The translations under genes and the position numbers were made by a program. The notes beneath the pieces are model-generated. The model was not told the DNA's origin. It saw nothing but the letters and a program-made list of their open reading frames with translations, and made no database searches. 64,000 nucleotides of DNA from Parasponia andersonii (Eukaryota > Streptophyta > Magnoliopsida > Rosales > Cannabaceae), in NCBI GenBank assembly GCA_002914805.1, contig JXTB01000375.1:200029-264028 (forward strand), written 5' to 3'. Position 1 is the first letter of the stretch. Each line of letters opens with the position of its first letter. Shown here piece after piece: positions 12,640 to 25,200 of this stretch.

Positions 12640-13665
12640 TCCAAGATTGTCTAGAGACTGATTATAATTGGTCAGGGCAGCAGATTAATGCAAACAAATC
12701 AAGCGTGGTTTTTCTCAAATAACACAACTGAACATAAACGTAGTGAAGTCGTGGCTGTTTTGGATTATGAAGATATGGCTGGGAAGGAGACCTTTTCTGG
12801 GGGAACACCCTCTGTTTCTCACTTCAAATAGAACTGAAGACTTTCAGTTTTCTCAAGGGCAAAATCATTAAACATCTAGGAGAGTGGCAGTGCAAACTAC
12901 TCTTTAGAGCTGGGCGAACTCTCAACAAGGTAGTAGCCCAAAGTATCCCAACTTACTACATGTCAACATTTAAAATACCTTTTGGGCTGTGTGATGAGAT
13001 GGATAGAGTGGTAAGAAAATTCTAATGGACAGAGAAGTTAGAGGTAAATGGTTCATGGCCTTAAGAGCTTAGGATAATATATGTGCCAACCGAAATCCAC
13101 TGGAGGGTTGGGAATTTGCATAGTCAAGGACATCAACATGGCTTTAATCACTAAGCTTGGGTGGAAGTTAGCGTCAAATTGCCAAGCTCTTTGGACTTTG
13201 GCAATAAAAAACATAAACTGCTTTGAAAACACCTTATGGTCTACCAATTTGCCCAAAAATGCATCCTATGTGGCTAAGGGGATTTGGAGTGTTAGAGATT
13301 TCATCCAAAAAGAGAGTTGTTTTCTGGTGGGAGATGGCAGCTCAATTGATTTATGGAATGCTCCTTGGGTTCCTTGGCTCAAACGAGATGGGATGAGAGC
13401 TACATTCAATCCTTTGAGACAAATAGATACACAATCAGTTTCTAAACACTGAGTTAGGAAGGGTATGGGATATGCATAAACTAAACATCTGGTTTAATCC
13501 ATGGCTGCAAAATCAATGGAAAAAATTCAGTTCCTACTAACACCACATCCAGATAGGCTAATCTGGAGAGATGTTCGCAATGGAAATTTCTCAACAAAGA
13601 CGACTTACTGGTCTTTAATCAAATATCACATACAAGAGGTAGATCCAATCTGGAAATCCATTTTC
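12640..13665 (+). pseudogene. LINE (non-LTR) reverse transcriptase fragment, decayed
   Basis: In two plus-strand frames, with stops and shifts, the translation matches the C-terminal half of a plant L1-type reverse transcriptase. Recognisable pieces are an INANKSSVVF segment near 12685, AGRTLNKVVAQSIPTYYMST near 12905 and STGGLGICIVKDINMALITK near 13095. A zinc-binding reverse-transcriptase (zf-RVT) region follows, with LIWRDVRNGNFSTKTTYWSL near 13560 and DPIWKSIF near 13650. The reading ends abruptly at about 13665, where Copia-type sequence begins. A short RNase H-like piece of the same kind reappears at 15925-15992. It is non-functional. Confidence 0.75.
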
Positions 13666-13669
13666 CCTA

Positions 13670-15663
13670 TTATTACCACTCCAACAAAACCAAATTTTGT
13701 CTTGCCTAATCTTTCTTCTGACATCATAGATAGCTGGAACCAATTGCTACCATCCTACACAAATACTCCATCTCACCAACCTGACCCAATTGAACCACTT
13801 GACACACCTGAGTCCGGGTCTTCATCTCAAAATCCTGAACAAATTGAGACACTTGAAACAAATAAGTTCATTTCTCTATCTCACAATTGTACTACTACAC
13901 CTCCTTCCAACTCCCTGACTCCTTCTATTCCACCAATGCGACAATCCACTCATCTTAAGCACCCATCAGCATGGCATAAAGACTACGTATTGTCCGTATT
14001 AGTCAATCACCCTTCATCGATACCAAGTTCTACATCAGGTACTCGATATCCTCCTTCTAATTTTCTTTCACACTCTCCTTTTTCATCTGCCCATCATTAT
14101 TTTATAGCTAACATCACAGGTCACATAGAGCCTAAGTCTTATTCTCAAGCTATCCTTGATCCATATTGACAACAAGCTATGCATACAGAACTAGAAGCAT
14201 TACAGCAAAACAATACTTGGACTTTGGTTTCCCTCCCTGGTGGTCACAAACCTGTTAGGTGCAACTGGGTCTATAAAATCAAATATAAGTTTGATGGCAC
14301 CATTGAGCGCTATAAAGCGCGTCTTTTTGCTAAGGGATACACTCAAGTTGAAGAAATTGATTATCAAGAAACATATTCTCCTACGACAAAGCTTACTATC
14401 CTCCGTTGTATTCTTACTGTTGCTGTTGCCCGCGATTGGTTCATTCACCGACTAGACGTCCAAAATGCTTTTCTTTATGGCGACTTGCATGGAGTAATGT
14501 TTATAGAACCTCCATCTGATCTTCGCTGACAGGAGGAGAATATTGTATGTCGGCTCAACAAATCTTTCTACAAAGTCAAACATGCATGAAGAAATTGATT
14601 CTCTACTTTTTCAACAAATATTCAAAAGGCTGGTTATCAATAATCAAAAGCTGATTATTCTCTTTTCACTAAGGTTCAAGATACTTCATTTACTTTTCAT
14701 TTACTTTCGTTCTTGTTAATGTCGATGACGTACTTCTTACAGGAAATGATCTTCAAGAAATGAAACACGTCAAAAAATTTCTTCTCAAACTCTTCCGTAT
14801 CAAATATCTTGGAGAACTGAAATACATTTTAGGCATTGAATTCTCTCGTTCTAAGAAAGGTATTTTCATGTCACAAAGAAAATACGCACTAGACATTTTA
14901 CAAGATTCAGGACTTTTAGGTACACATCCAGACAAGTTTCCAATGGAGCAAAATTTGAAACTCACTCCCACAGATGGAGTATTACTGAATGATCCAACAA
15001 AATACAGGAGACTAGTTGGCAGACTAATTTATCTTACTGTCACAAGGCCTGACATAGTCTACTCAGTTCGAATACTAAGTCAGTTTCGAAAACCTCATTG
15101 GGATGCTGCCATACGAATTCTTAAATACATCAAAGGTACTACTGGTCAAGGTTTGCTACTTTCCACCATAAAAAATCTTACTTTAAAAACCTTTCGTGAT
15201 TCAGATTGGGGAGGTTGTTGTGCTACAAGAAGGTCAGTTACAGGATATTGTGTATTTCTTGGAAAATCTCTTATCTCATGGAAATCCAAGAAACAAGCAA
15301 GTGTTTCTAGATAATCAACAGAAGCTGAATATCGAGTTATGGCTAACATATGTTTGGAGCTCACTTGGCTGCGCTATATATTACAGGATTTAAAAGTCTC
15401 ATAAACAGCTCCTACACCATTGTTTTGTGATAATCAAGCAACCTTGTATATAGCAACAAATCTTATTTTTCATGAGCGTACAAAGCATATTGAAATAGAT
15501 TGCCATATAGTTAGAGAAAAACCACAAGCCGGAATGATTATTCATTCGTATGTACCTACGAGCATCCAGTTGGCAAATCTATTTACAAAAACCTTAGGAA
15601 AAGATCAATTTATGGTGCTTCGTAACAAGTTGGGACTTCATGATATTCACTCTTCAACTTGAG
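13670..15663 (+). pseudogene. Ty1/Copia polyprotein remnant (integrase tail, reverse transcriptase, RNase H)
   Basis: A 5'-truncated Copia pol with several stops and frame breaks. The segment from 13670 is a Ser/Pro/Thr-rich integrase C-terminal tail. 14179-14529 is the start of the reverse transcriptase (NNTWTLV, CNWVYKIK, YKARLFAKGY, LDVQNAFLYGDL). 14760-15314 continues the RT and connection region (RLIYLTVTRPDIVYSV, SDWGG). 15420-15663 is RNase H ([24 protein letters not shown]). Gag, protease, integrase core and a 5' LTR are absent. Premature stops are visible near 14167, 14527 and 15312. It cannot encode an active element. Confidence 0.88.
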
Positions 15664-15892
15664 GGGGAGTAATAAGAAATATGGCTGTAATATTCTCTGC
15701 ATATTTACTTTCCTCGAATAGTGTAAATAAAATCCCACTAAAAAGCTTTTGTGCCTTAAGAATATATAAGATTGATTCCTAATTGATTTTTTGTACATGT
15801 TTCTATATTGTATCCCTCTGTTAATATGTAAAATACAAGAAAGCCTTTATATCATCTCATGTGCGTACTCTTTAGAGTTGTGAACTCTAACA
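15661..15892 (+). repeat. Probable Copia polypurine tract and 3' LTR
   Basis: Immediately after the RNase H stop comes TTGAGGGGGAGT, a typical plant Copia polypurine tract. The following sequence of about 220 bp ends in CTCTAACA, a plausible LTR terminus. The expected TG start is not clean (TAATAAGAAA), so the left border is uncertain. No matching 5' LTR is present. Confidence 0.55.
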
Positions 15893-15924
15893 TAAGTCAA
15901 AATTAGATGACTCCTTGTACTGAG

Positions 15925-15992
15925 GGAATTACTGCATTTGCTGATGCCGCCTATAAAGACAACAGAGCAACTGTTGGTGCAATTTTTATCAG
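15925..15992 (+). pseudogene. LINE RNase H fragment
   Basis: The frame translates to ITAFADAAYKDNRATVGAIF, resembling the start of the RNase H domain found at the C-terminus of plant LINE ORF2. It lies between the Copia LTR end and the Gypsy LTR start. It is probably the right-hand remainder of the LINE that the Copia element interrupted. It is too short to prove. Confidence 0.45.
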
Positions 15993-15993
15993 C

Positions 15994-16851
15994 TGTCCAC
16001 GTGTCTCTGAACTGCTAACGTTCTATCTACCAACTGTCCACGTATCTTTGCTATCCTAGAGTGCTTTTAACTTCAGGTCGGGTCGGAGAAGCGGGGGTGG
16101 CCACCTACAAAGATTCTCTGATGCTTAAGTCAGTTATTTATCCTTAAAGTTGAGTAGCAAAGATTAGGTTTTTCTCTGTATATGTCTATCTGTATCTCTT
16201 CTCCCCAGAGGGGAAAGCAAGGCTCTATATATAATCCTGGAACTGGAAGCTTTCTGGCTCTCAATCCCAGAATTGAGTATATTTTTTCATCATGACTTAC
16301 TCCAGAAATCAAAGGACATGGTTACCGTGATTTCCCTTGCATCGTCGTGGCCTACTTTCTGCTGTTCCCTATGACTCGAGCCTATCGGGAGTGAGACTTT
16401 GACAAATCATCGTTCTGTCAAGATGGTTTGCCCAATGCACGCACCTACCCAGGATCGCATTAAATGCCCTGTCTGGGTCTGGAGCAGTGCGCTGCCTCAT
16501 ATGGTGTTCTGGCGGAAGTCCCTCGAGGCTCCTGACCCCTAGGGTCTGGGATAGATTCGGCCCTGGCCTCGGACAGCCCATGGGCCCATGCGGTATCACG
16601 TGCGACCCGCATAGCTTTTAAATGGTCACTCTGGAAACGTGTCAGACGGTATGCCCCCCTGTGACCTGTTCTGCCACTTAATCGTCTACGTAGTATATGA
16701 TCTAGGAATGGGCTCCATTTCCCTATTTGATGGATTCGCATCCATCAAGTGAGAAAATTGTGTCTCCAGTCCTCCAATTTGAGGGGTACACGTGACTCCT
16801 TACCATCATTTCTCCCCAATTACTGACGCTGGTGTACGCTATCCCGTGTCA
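15994..16851 (-). repeat. Gypsy 3' LTR
   Basis: On the plus strand it begins TGTCCACGTGTC and ends CCCGTGTCA, giving TG...CA ends and 858 bp. Homology to a second copy at about 26919-27379 on the other strand supports the call. Shared blocks include GTTTGTCAAAGTCTC, GCCACGACGAT, ATTTCTGGAGTAA and GGTGGCC. A TATATATA promoter-like stretch lies at about 16224-16233. No 5' LTR partner is present in the window. Confidence 0.65.
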
Positions 16852-17064
16852 CGATTTTTCAAATTTTGAAATTCTAGTACTTTCGTCTTCCTTGCACTGT
16901 TCTCCACTAGGGAAAACTTTTCGGATTCCCCTCTATAAAAGTCGTGCTTGTGCTCATTTCTTACTTTACTAAAATCCCAAAATATTCCAGCTTTCTCAAA
17001 TCTTAGGATTTCCGCATTTCCCTTTCTCCAGAACCTTTCGCTTTCTTCGATCGCATCTAGAAAA

Positions 17065-20021
17065 ATGGCCCCGAACTAGAGTCAGAAACTCTGCCCCCTC
17101 GTGGATTCTAAATTAGGCTTGTTAAGGAGGAAACTCTGATTCCTTAGTGGAGTTACTTTAGAAAGGGTCAAGGGCCCGGTAGACAGGTACCTTCACCCTT
17201 CTACCTCCGTAGGCTCCATTGTCTTAGGGAGGAGGTACCTGGAATGGCTGCAGTTTCCTCTTCCTCCCCTGGTCCACCAGTTCTTCAGCCTTATGGGGAT
17301 TTACCTAATGCAGTTGAACGACAATGGGGTCATGATCTTAATGGGGCTTTCTACCCTGTCGGTCCTCCTCAACGTGCATATCGACCTGGAGGTGATCTTT
17401 TACGCCTACAAACTCATCCTCATCCCCAAAAAAGAGCTCTTACTCCACTTTCTACCTCCAGGCGCTCCAGGGGCGTCATGTTTTTTAGGGCTTGCCGAGG
17501 TCGGACAAATAATGGGATTCTCACTCCAGGCTGTACGCCGTCGGAGGGGCGTGGTGCTCTCCCTGAGTAGGCGGAGGGCGTTTCCAAATACCCTCATTTT
17601 TTCTGCAAAGTAAGTATTGAGTCGTAATTTTTGGGTCTGCGTGCACTTTTTCGTATTTACTTACGATATTTTGCTTTGCGCAGCCTCTGTGGAGGAGAAC
17701 AGGTTTGAGCCGCGGCTATCGGCGGGACGGCTCAAGGAGCTGGAGGGGTCATCATCTTCGGGTCCTCCTGGGATTGCCGAAACATTCAGGTCGTTCTGCA
17801 TCCCCAGGTGATGAACATGATGCTGAGGGTGGTCTCATATATCCTCTTCTCGTTGGACACCTGGGTCATCACTAAGCATCTCCGGAGTCAGCTTGACGCC
17901 TCGGCTCTGAACCGGTTCTATCGGGATGAACAGAGTCGTATCGCCATAGTGGGTCATCAGATCATGGCCTCGAATCAACTGGCGGGTCCCCATAACCTGG
18001 TGGCACCGACCAGTCACGAGCTTGAAGAGGCGGTAAAGCTCGTGACCGATGAGTGTGTCAAGCTCCGACAAGAGGAAATCGCTACCCCCAAGCGGGTTAG
18101 GGGTGAGTTCATTTGGTGCCCTAGAGTTCCGTTGAACAGGTCAATATTGCGTTCTAATCATATTGCTTGCTCTTACAGGTTCGAATGCAAGCTTTTCGGT
18201 CAACCCCTTTCCGGCCAAGGGGAGTGTTGTTACATACAGAGCCCGATCCAAGATCCTCGCTGGTCAGCATCTAGTGGTGTCCTCTGAGGACGAGGCCGGG
18301 AGCAGGGAGTTATCACCCCAAGAACGGGCTCAGATGACGACCTGGAGGATCTGTTCGCATCTGGGGGTAAAATGCCCTTGGTGCCTTCTCCCAAGGTGAG
18401 CGGGCTTGCGATTTAGGAGGCGCCGGCTATAAAGATCGTTTATGGCAAAGGGGTGCCTTCAAGCCTGCCTGGGTAGCCTTCTCACCGACTTCCTCCGCCC
18501 CTAACTCTGGTTCGAAGGCGGGCACGAGATCCGGTGCTGCCCGCTCCTGTGGAGAGATTGCCGAGATCAGCGGAGGGGCTTCGAGGCTGAAGTCTCGGCT
18601 GTCCTCCCCTCTCCCGATCTCCATGAAGCAGGGTCGCGAAGCCGATTCGTCTAAAGGGAAGGAAAATTCGGTAGGAAAGAGAGGTAGAACTGCCCCTTCT
18701 TCTGACAGCGACGATGACGGGGCTACCTTGACCCTCATAAGGAGGAGGAGGTCCGCGCGAGGTGGCCCGTCCAAGGATGCTGGTCAAGAAAAGACCGAAA
18801 AATTACAACCAGGTAGGTCTCAAAGTGTGGCAGTAGTCGAAGCAGCAGCAGTCGCCATGGCTTCTTCTGCTAAGGGCACGCCACCTCCAACTGTTACCAA
18901 AGGTGTGCCTAGCGATGCCCTACTTTTCACTGCCCCTACTTTCGCCACTTCGGAAGCGTCAAGAGAAACTGCTGGAGTGCGCTAGATGGGGGGTGAAGGT
19001 GTCCTCGCAATCAGCGGGGTGGAGTAGTATTTCCTGGACGTGGATAACGCTCAGGGAGAGGGTCCAATCGCGGAGTTTGAGCTGGAGTCACTTTCCCTAG
19101 AGAACGTATAGCTCGTTGCCGGCTGTAGCATTATGCAGATTTGGCTCATCTGGCCGTCATTTCCATGTTTTTCGACATATTCGCTGAACACTGACACCAT
19201 TTCTTATATTCTGCAGCTAGCCGCCATCTAGTCCTTCTATTCCTCTCGCTTCAGTAAGCTGACTGGGCAGCTGAATGCCCGTGTTGTGACAGCTGAGTGG
19301 AGCGAGGCCACCCATGCCACGTTAAGGGCAGACTTTTGACCTGTACCAGAGCTTGGATGAGGCTAGGGTCAGCAGCGCAGTGACCTACGCTTTGAGCGTC
19401 GAGAGGGCCAGGCGTAAGGAGCTGGTCACCAAGTTGGCCGAGGCAGAGACTGCCAGACTGGCCCAAGCCGAGGCTACCAGGCTGGCCTAAACCAAGCTCA
19501 AGATCAAGGAGCAGGAGCTGCAGAACACAAGGGTGGAGATGGGGCTGGCTTTCATTGCTCGCGACAGAGCCATCAACGAGGCTAAAGAAGCGAGGAAAGT
19601 AGAAGCAAAAGCCAAGCTTGAAGCCCATTCCTTGCAGCGCAGGCTCGACTGGTCCAACGAGGTAATCCGACATCTCTACTTAGATCACAAAAAACTAATG
19701 GAGGCTTATGTCGAGCTGTCTCGCAAGCGCGACGAAGATCTTACCGATATTAACACTCTTTTGATCGACTTGTCACAGCGGCAAGCAGAGCTGAGGCTAG
19801 CAGAGCTGAGAGATAGGTTGGCAGACGTGGAGAAGCTAAAGATAAGGTACCAGAGGCAGGTGGATATCCTTTCTACAGAGAGTTATAGGTCTGGCTTGGA
19901 GAACAGAGAATTTAAGGGTCATACGGAGGTGGTAATGCCAGACCAATTTGATGAGCAGAAGGGTTTCAAGAGGGACCATTATTCCGTCAGGTCCGCCAGA
20001 ACAAGCCACGGAGTAATTTAA
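17065..20021 (+). pseudogene. Antisense ORF of Gypsy element: 'putative gypsy type transposon' (Transposase_28-like) plus coiled coil, broken
   Basis: Several open frames on the plus strand together resemble the plant protein family called putative gypsy type transposon. The N-terminal domain is recognisable around 17160-17600 (RYLEWLQFPLPPLVHQFF, then a LMGIYLMQLND segment). The C-terminal part at about 19380-20021 is a Lys/Glu/Ala-rich coiled coil (for example AKLEAHSLQRRLDWSNEVIR). An early stop follows MAPN, and more stops and frame changes occur, so it is broken. The direction is opposite to the pol tail at 20233-20045. Function of this family is unknown. Confidence 0.6.
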
Positions 20022-20044
20022 TAATACAAACATTTACATGTATC

Positions 20045-20233
20045 TCACACGTGGTACTTTTTCAAGTGTTGGGCATTCCACGTGTTTGGTAGGCTCTTCC
20101 CGGTCTTGAGTTCTTTCAGGACATATGCACCATTGTCAAGCGCCTTGGTCACCTCGTAGGGCCTGACCCAGTTAGAGTCTAGCTTCGAGTAATTTCCTAT
20201 TCTGACCTTCAAGACCCAATCCCCGATGTTAAA
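20045..20233 (-). pseudogene. Gypsy pol C-terminal tail (integrase end)
   Basis: Sixty-two codons and a stop. The pattern GDWVL..., KLDSNWVRPYEV, NGAYVLKEL and WNAQHLKKY is characteristic of the C-terminal end of plant Ty3/Gypsy integrase. The upstream part of pol is missing. Confidence 0.8.
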
Positions 20234-20610
20234 TCAGCGAGATCTAGTTTATATGGGAGATCTAATTTGAAAATTATTTATATCTTTTTAATGATATCAA
20301 AAGGGAGAAGAGAATGATGATTTATGAATATAACGAAAAAAAAAATTATTTATGAGTATGCATATTTTAAGGATGAGAACTTTGTTTAGCATATATTCTT
20401 TTTATATTTTCTTTTAATATGCTTATAATGCTTTATTAAGTTAAAAATGGAGAATAAATTCCTTTTAACTTTCTCAAGTATATTTTGATATGGAGCTGAA
20501 AATACAGTAAGGATTAAGGTAAACTTGTTAAATTTCATATTTTTATATTCTTATTATATATTTTCTTTTATTTCATAAATCAATATTTGTCATATCAAAA
20601 AGAGGGAGAT
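20234..20610 (+). other. AT-rich 3' non-coding part of a second LTR retroelement
   Basis: AT-rich DNA with no reading frame, ending in AAAAAGAGGGAGAT, which looks like a polypurine tract just before the LTR-like start TGTTGATAAATC. It probably belongs to the element whose LTR follows. Confidence 0.4.
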
Positions 20611-22297
20611 TGTTGATAAATCAAGGTTTTAATACTCACTCTTATTTTGAAGATAACAATTATTTAATTTAGTACTTATGATTTAACTTGAGTATGTAAT
20701 GAAATAGTTTTAAAAAATTCTAATTCAAGCTAATCAAGGAATCAAGCTTTTTTTTATGCATATTTGACTTATTAGAATCAAGCTTGAAGAAGAATAATCA
20801 ATATACAAGATCGTACTTAGATATAGTATATTTCATATTTAGTCTTGTATTTTATTTAGTTCATTGCATATAAATTCTCTTTGCATTGACTCATATTTTT
20901 AAAAGAATTTTCAAACTATTTTAAGCTTAAAATAGTTATTTTATTTTAAAAGTTTGAAAATCAAAATTAATGATTTCTTTAAATAGTCAAAATATTTTTT
21001 TAATACATGATTTCTTATGTTTAAATAAGTTACAAATATAATTGAAATCATGATTATTTTAAATAGGTTAAAAAGAGATTTTTCTGTTTGCACACTAAAA
21101 TATATTTTAGTATGAACACTTTCTAAATTATTGTTTAATATTTTTGTGAAACTAAAACAAGTTTGTAATAGTCAAAATATTTTTTTCAAATTGATTTCCA
21201 ATGATTTTAAAGTGTTTAAAATATATTTAGAAGTCAGAATTTGAAAAAATGTCAAAAAGTTTTCAAAAGCTGAAAGTTTTAAGTAGACCAGAAATAACTA
21301 TCAATAGAACGAAAATATCATCCGGTACATCAAAAACTTCAATATGGCCATTAAATTTCGACCGTTTCAACCGCACTACCAACAACTAATTTTTAGGAGT
21401 CTACTGGAAACTTTATCAGTCTATCTAAAACTTCAGAAATTGTGTCAAACGATTAGAAATGACTAGTTTTCACTCAAGCCTATAAACAAAATCTATTTAA
21501 GACTTGAATATATTTTTGCATAAACCTAAATTTCTATCCAACTACTTTAAAAATATAAAAGCCTATTCTTATATTAAATTAACTTTCAAATCATATTGAG
21601 CTAATCTTAGAACATTTATTGTACATTATTCTCAAATCTCTTAAGGCAAAATTGTATTTATTACCTTTGTGAGGAAAGTTTGTGAATGTGTTCACTCTTA
21701 TATTGAAAAACTATTTAGTATGAGGTAAGGTTGGCACCAAAGTCATAAACTACTCGATTTAGATCAGGTTGTCACTAGAGTTTAAAGAACCCGAATGTAG
21801 GTGAGATTGTCACCGGAGTCTAAGCAACTCGTGATTTGGTGAGGTTTGCACTATTGTTTAAACAACCCAGTATATGTGAGATTGACACTAAAGTCTAAAT
21901 AATCAGTAGTTAGGCATAATAGAACCAGATTCAAAATTATTGTAAAGGTAGGATGAGTCTAAGAAGAATTTACTCTATTTGTTCAAAAGTCGGTCAAGCT
22001 AATAATCTTAATCCAAATAGTAGAACACTCAAAGTAAGTTACTGAGGGCCGAGGATGTAAGCCAACCGTTATATTTATCAAAACTCGTGAAAACCGAGTT
22101 TGTACTTTCTCTATCCTTATACTCTTTACTTTGTTACAAATTATTTGATTGAGTATTTGATATTTAGTGCACTTAATTTACTTGACATTATTGTTATATA
22201 TTTAATATTACTATTTATTTAGCTTATAAATTTTAAAATAATAATATATAATTTTACGTAGTTAAAAAATTTCTTAAAAAATTTTAAAACTCAATTC
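20611..22297 (+). repeat. Large Sirevirus-like (Copia) 3' LTR, right end truncated
   Basis: It starts TGTTGATAAATCAAGG right after a purine tract. The sequence has the look of a Copia Sirevirus LTR: very long and AT-rich, with a GACTAGTTTTCA-type middle, a leader-like CGAGGATGTAAGCCAACCGTT block and a right end of AAAACTCAATTC. The usual CA end is missing where unrelated GGCCGGGCAG begins, so it is truncated. No coding region of this element remains. Confidence 0.5.
21722..21917 (+). repeat. Degenerate minisatellite inside the LTR
   Basis: Four to five imperfect copies of a unit of roughly 40-45 bp with the core GGTGAGATTGTCAC-(A/G)GAGT-TAA-(A/C)AACTCG. The copies vary in length and sequence. 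They probably arose by slippage inside the LTR. Confidence 0.6.
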
Positions 22298-25200
22298 GGC
22301 CGGGCAGATATGTGGCTAACAACAGAGACACTGAAGCCGGTGCAAAGGGGCAAACATGCCATCGAGTTTAAGCCTGTAGGTTTGCTAAGAGAGTTTCGAA
22401 TGCGACAAATGAAAATTTTCTCTTTTTTTTTTTCCTTTAATTGGGGCGTAGTGGTTTCATTGGAGGAGTGGACAGAACATCCCCATAATTGAAGCAAAGT
22501 AGGCTCTTTCAATGATTTGATATCACTTTACGTTATAATATTTGGCCAACATTTCCTCGTTTTAATTTTAACTCTGTGATTGTTCAACCTGATAATGATG
22601 ACACTACTTTTATAAGAATGCTGATTTGCACATAAGCTGCAAGTATTTTCCTGTGAGCAACAGTACTAGTGGCATTGTTAATTCGATACAATATAGGACA
22701 TAAAGTCAAGAATTTGGATGATTTACAATTATAAATAACTAATATGAAGTCATTTCGGAATTTTTAATTGAGATGTTTATTGGGATTGTGCTTAATTTTC
22801 TGTTACTGTTTTTTAGTATTTGCTCAATTTGTTCTCGTCTAATGAATTTTGTCATGCCCCAAAACCGTGGTTAGTGACACAAGTGTGTGGCTTTGCTTAA
22901 TTTGACTTGAAACCTCGATTTGCCTAATATTCAAAGATACTCAATAGCTTATGACCACCTCTTCTTTATACTCAAACGGTACTTCCACTCTCCGGATATC
23001 TGGATTTAATATTTAGTGGTGGCTCTTGGATAAGAGAGCTAAGGGGGAAGCAGCTGAAGAGGAAGTCAAACAATATTTTTAATCGTTTGAACCCAAAAAT
23101 AAGTTCAATATTTTAATAGGATGCTTTTTGATTCATTTGCATGGGTGAATAGATAAATTCCAAATTCTTTATCCCAAAAAGAGAGAGAGGGAGAGAGAGA
23201 GAGAGAGAGAGAGAGAAAGCATTCAAATATGAGTACCCATTGTGCCGGTTGCATGCAATCAAACGTCCAATTCTATATGGATTGATCTTCTAATAAAAAT
23301 TGTGTATGGAAGCAAACACATTTGTCAACTGGCTGGATTAGATTAATGCTCACACACAAAAGTCTTATACCATGAACAAAAAATGATGAAATAAACTCTC
23401 TCCAAAATGATGATGAAAAAATAAATCAGAAAAATAAAGAAAGGAACTTTCTTTAGCCAAAAGAGAAGCCTGACCTTTTCTCTTATATCCTTGCTTCTTC
23501 ATAATTTCAGTACGGAATAGGAGAAAAACATTAATAAAAATGGTGGGATCTATGCATATAAAATGTATAGTGGAACTGGCTTGTTTGTTGTGACCCTTTT
23601 GAACTATTGGCAGGCCATACATGCACTATATACAGATATGGGGTATTCCAATTATTATTATTATTATTATTTGTTTTATTTGGGGGGACTAAATGCAGAC
23701 ATCTGATTAATTTAACATACGTGCAAGTAATGCAGACCACTATACTGATACTCCAGTATCCAAATGTCCACTCATGCAATTCATACCGACAAAAGGTCAT
23801 GTTTTATATAACTCCATAAACAAATAAAATTTCTTCCTACGGCGAGAATATAAAATATTGTTCTCTTAAAAGGTGCTCCAGAGAAATTGGATAAACTATA
23901 ATTTGTTCCGGGCCTTTTTCTATCTAAGAAACAGAGCAGTCAGAAATACCACATAGATATAGACTTACAGTATCCAATATAGGCTAACATTAGTAAGACC
24001 CTCATAGACAAACCACCCCACGTACTAACAAAACCAGTAACTCCGCAGTCTGGACTGTGTAATTTTGACCAATATGTAACAAATGAAATTCAGTTTGCGC
24101 CAACTGAGTTGCTAAAAGAATGCATGCATTTGAGCACTTATTCAATTACGAGACAAACATATGTAAACATAGCTCCAAAAACTAGAGGGCGACCTTAACC
24201 AGTCCTATCATCCATCTGTAATACCTTTTATCCCCAAAAAAGTAAAAATGGAAAACAAGACAATAACTCTTAACAGCATTTAGCTATGGACTTCCAAAAT
24301 TCCATTGTTATTAGCAAGCCCCAGCAAAACACGAATATACTACCACTGAAAGCTCAATGCTTCTCTACCAACTGCAGACAATCAAGCATTCAATTACATC
24401 AGCTTTATAGGCTTACTGTTGAGAGTTGAGACATACATTCTTTCGGGTAAGAGATCCTTAGACCATGATAAACTTTCAAAGCTAATTGTCATCAATAGAC
24501 ACAGTCGTAGAAATGTTTAAGCCAGCCCCAAAATGAGATCCAGAATCAACTTTCTTGATAAAGCTTGTATAAGAAGACTACTACTGCGAAACACATCAGT
24601 CAATTGTTACTTGATTTTCTAGACGTTAACTAACATAAAATCGATATGGCTTCTTCTGCGAGGAGTTGGCCATCGGATTTGGAAGGAGACTATGCTATGC
24701 ATATTACAGCACCAGGTCCATCAAATAAGACTTCCTTTAATGAATAATTCTATTCCAATCCTAGGCTGTCTTTCAAATGGATGTGCCAGTGACAAAGATA
24801 GCAGTGAGTTTCTACTCTGGTCCAAAAGTTATCATCATCCTTGGTGTTTTTCCGAAAGCTTGGTTTATCCTTAAAGAAGTAGAAGTTTGGATCCTAAATA
24901 GAGAATGTTAGAAAGAACATCAAACTTAGCATGCTATCCCCGAGGAACATTGAGCGTGAAATCAAATCTTGAAGGAAATCTTCCCTTCTTCTGGAGTAAG
25001 TGTTAGCCATATAATACTTGGACTGGAAATATTTCCAGGAACAAATACTTTCAACCAAGACACTTCTTACAGGAGTATATCCTGCTTGCTGCTAGGTACA
25101 GCCACGTCATGTGTCAACTAGTATCTAAAATCAAATTAAAAGGCCAATTTAAAGAGCTGTTGAGTAAATTCCAGTGTTTCAATAACTTTGTTCCCAAAAC

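Larger units (their letters stand above)
15994..20233 (-). mobile_element. Truncated Ty3/Gypsy LTR retrotransposon with antisense ORF (Tat-like organisation)
   Basis: Read on the minus strand the order is pol C-terminus (20233-20045), a long region carrying an ORF on the opposite strand (19.9-17.1 kb), then a 3' LTR (16851-15994). The region is clearly more GC-rich than its flanks. Upstream of 20233 the pol reading frame stops against AT-rich DNA of another element, so the 5' part is missing. Additional ORFs between pol and the 3' LTR, sometimes antisense, are known in plant Tat-lineage Gypsy elements; placement in that lineage is inference. Confidence 0.7.

Noticed and set aside
14179..14529. 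Copia RT as a host gene
   Set aside because: Stops and frame breaks on both sides plus a polypurine tract and LTR show a dead retrotransposon.
21722..21917. Possible CRISPR-like array
   Set aside because: The units are degenerate and contiguous without unique spacers, and the source is a plant nucleus. It is a minisatellite.
22310..22492. 60 aa ORF with coding-like composition after the LTR
   Set aside because: No family recognised and no exon partners; left as intergenic.
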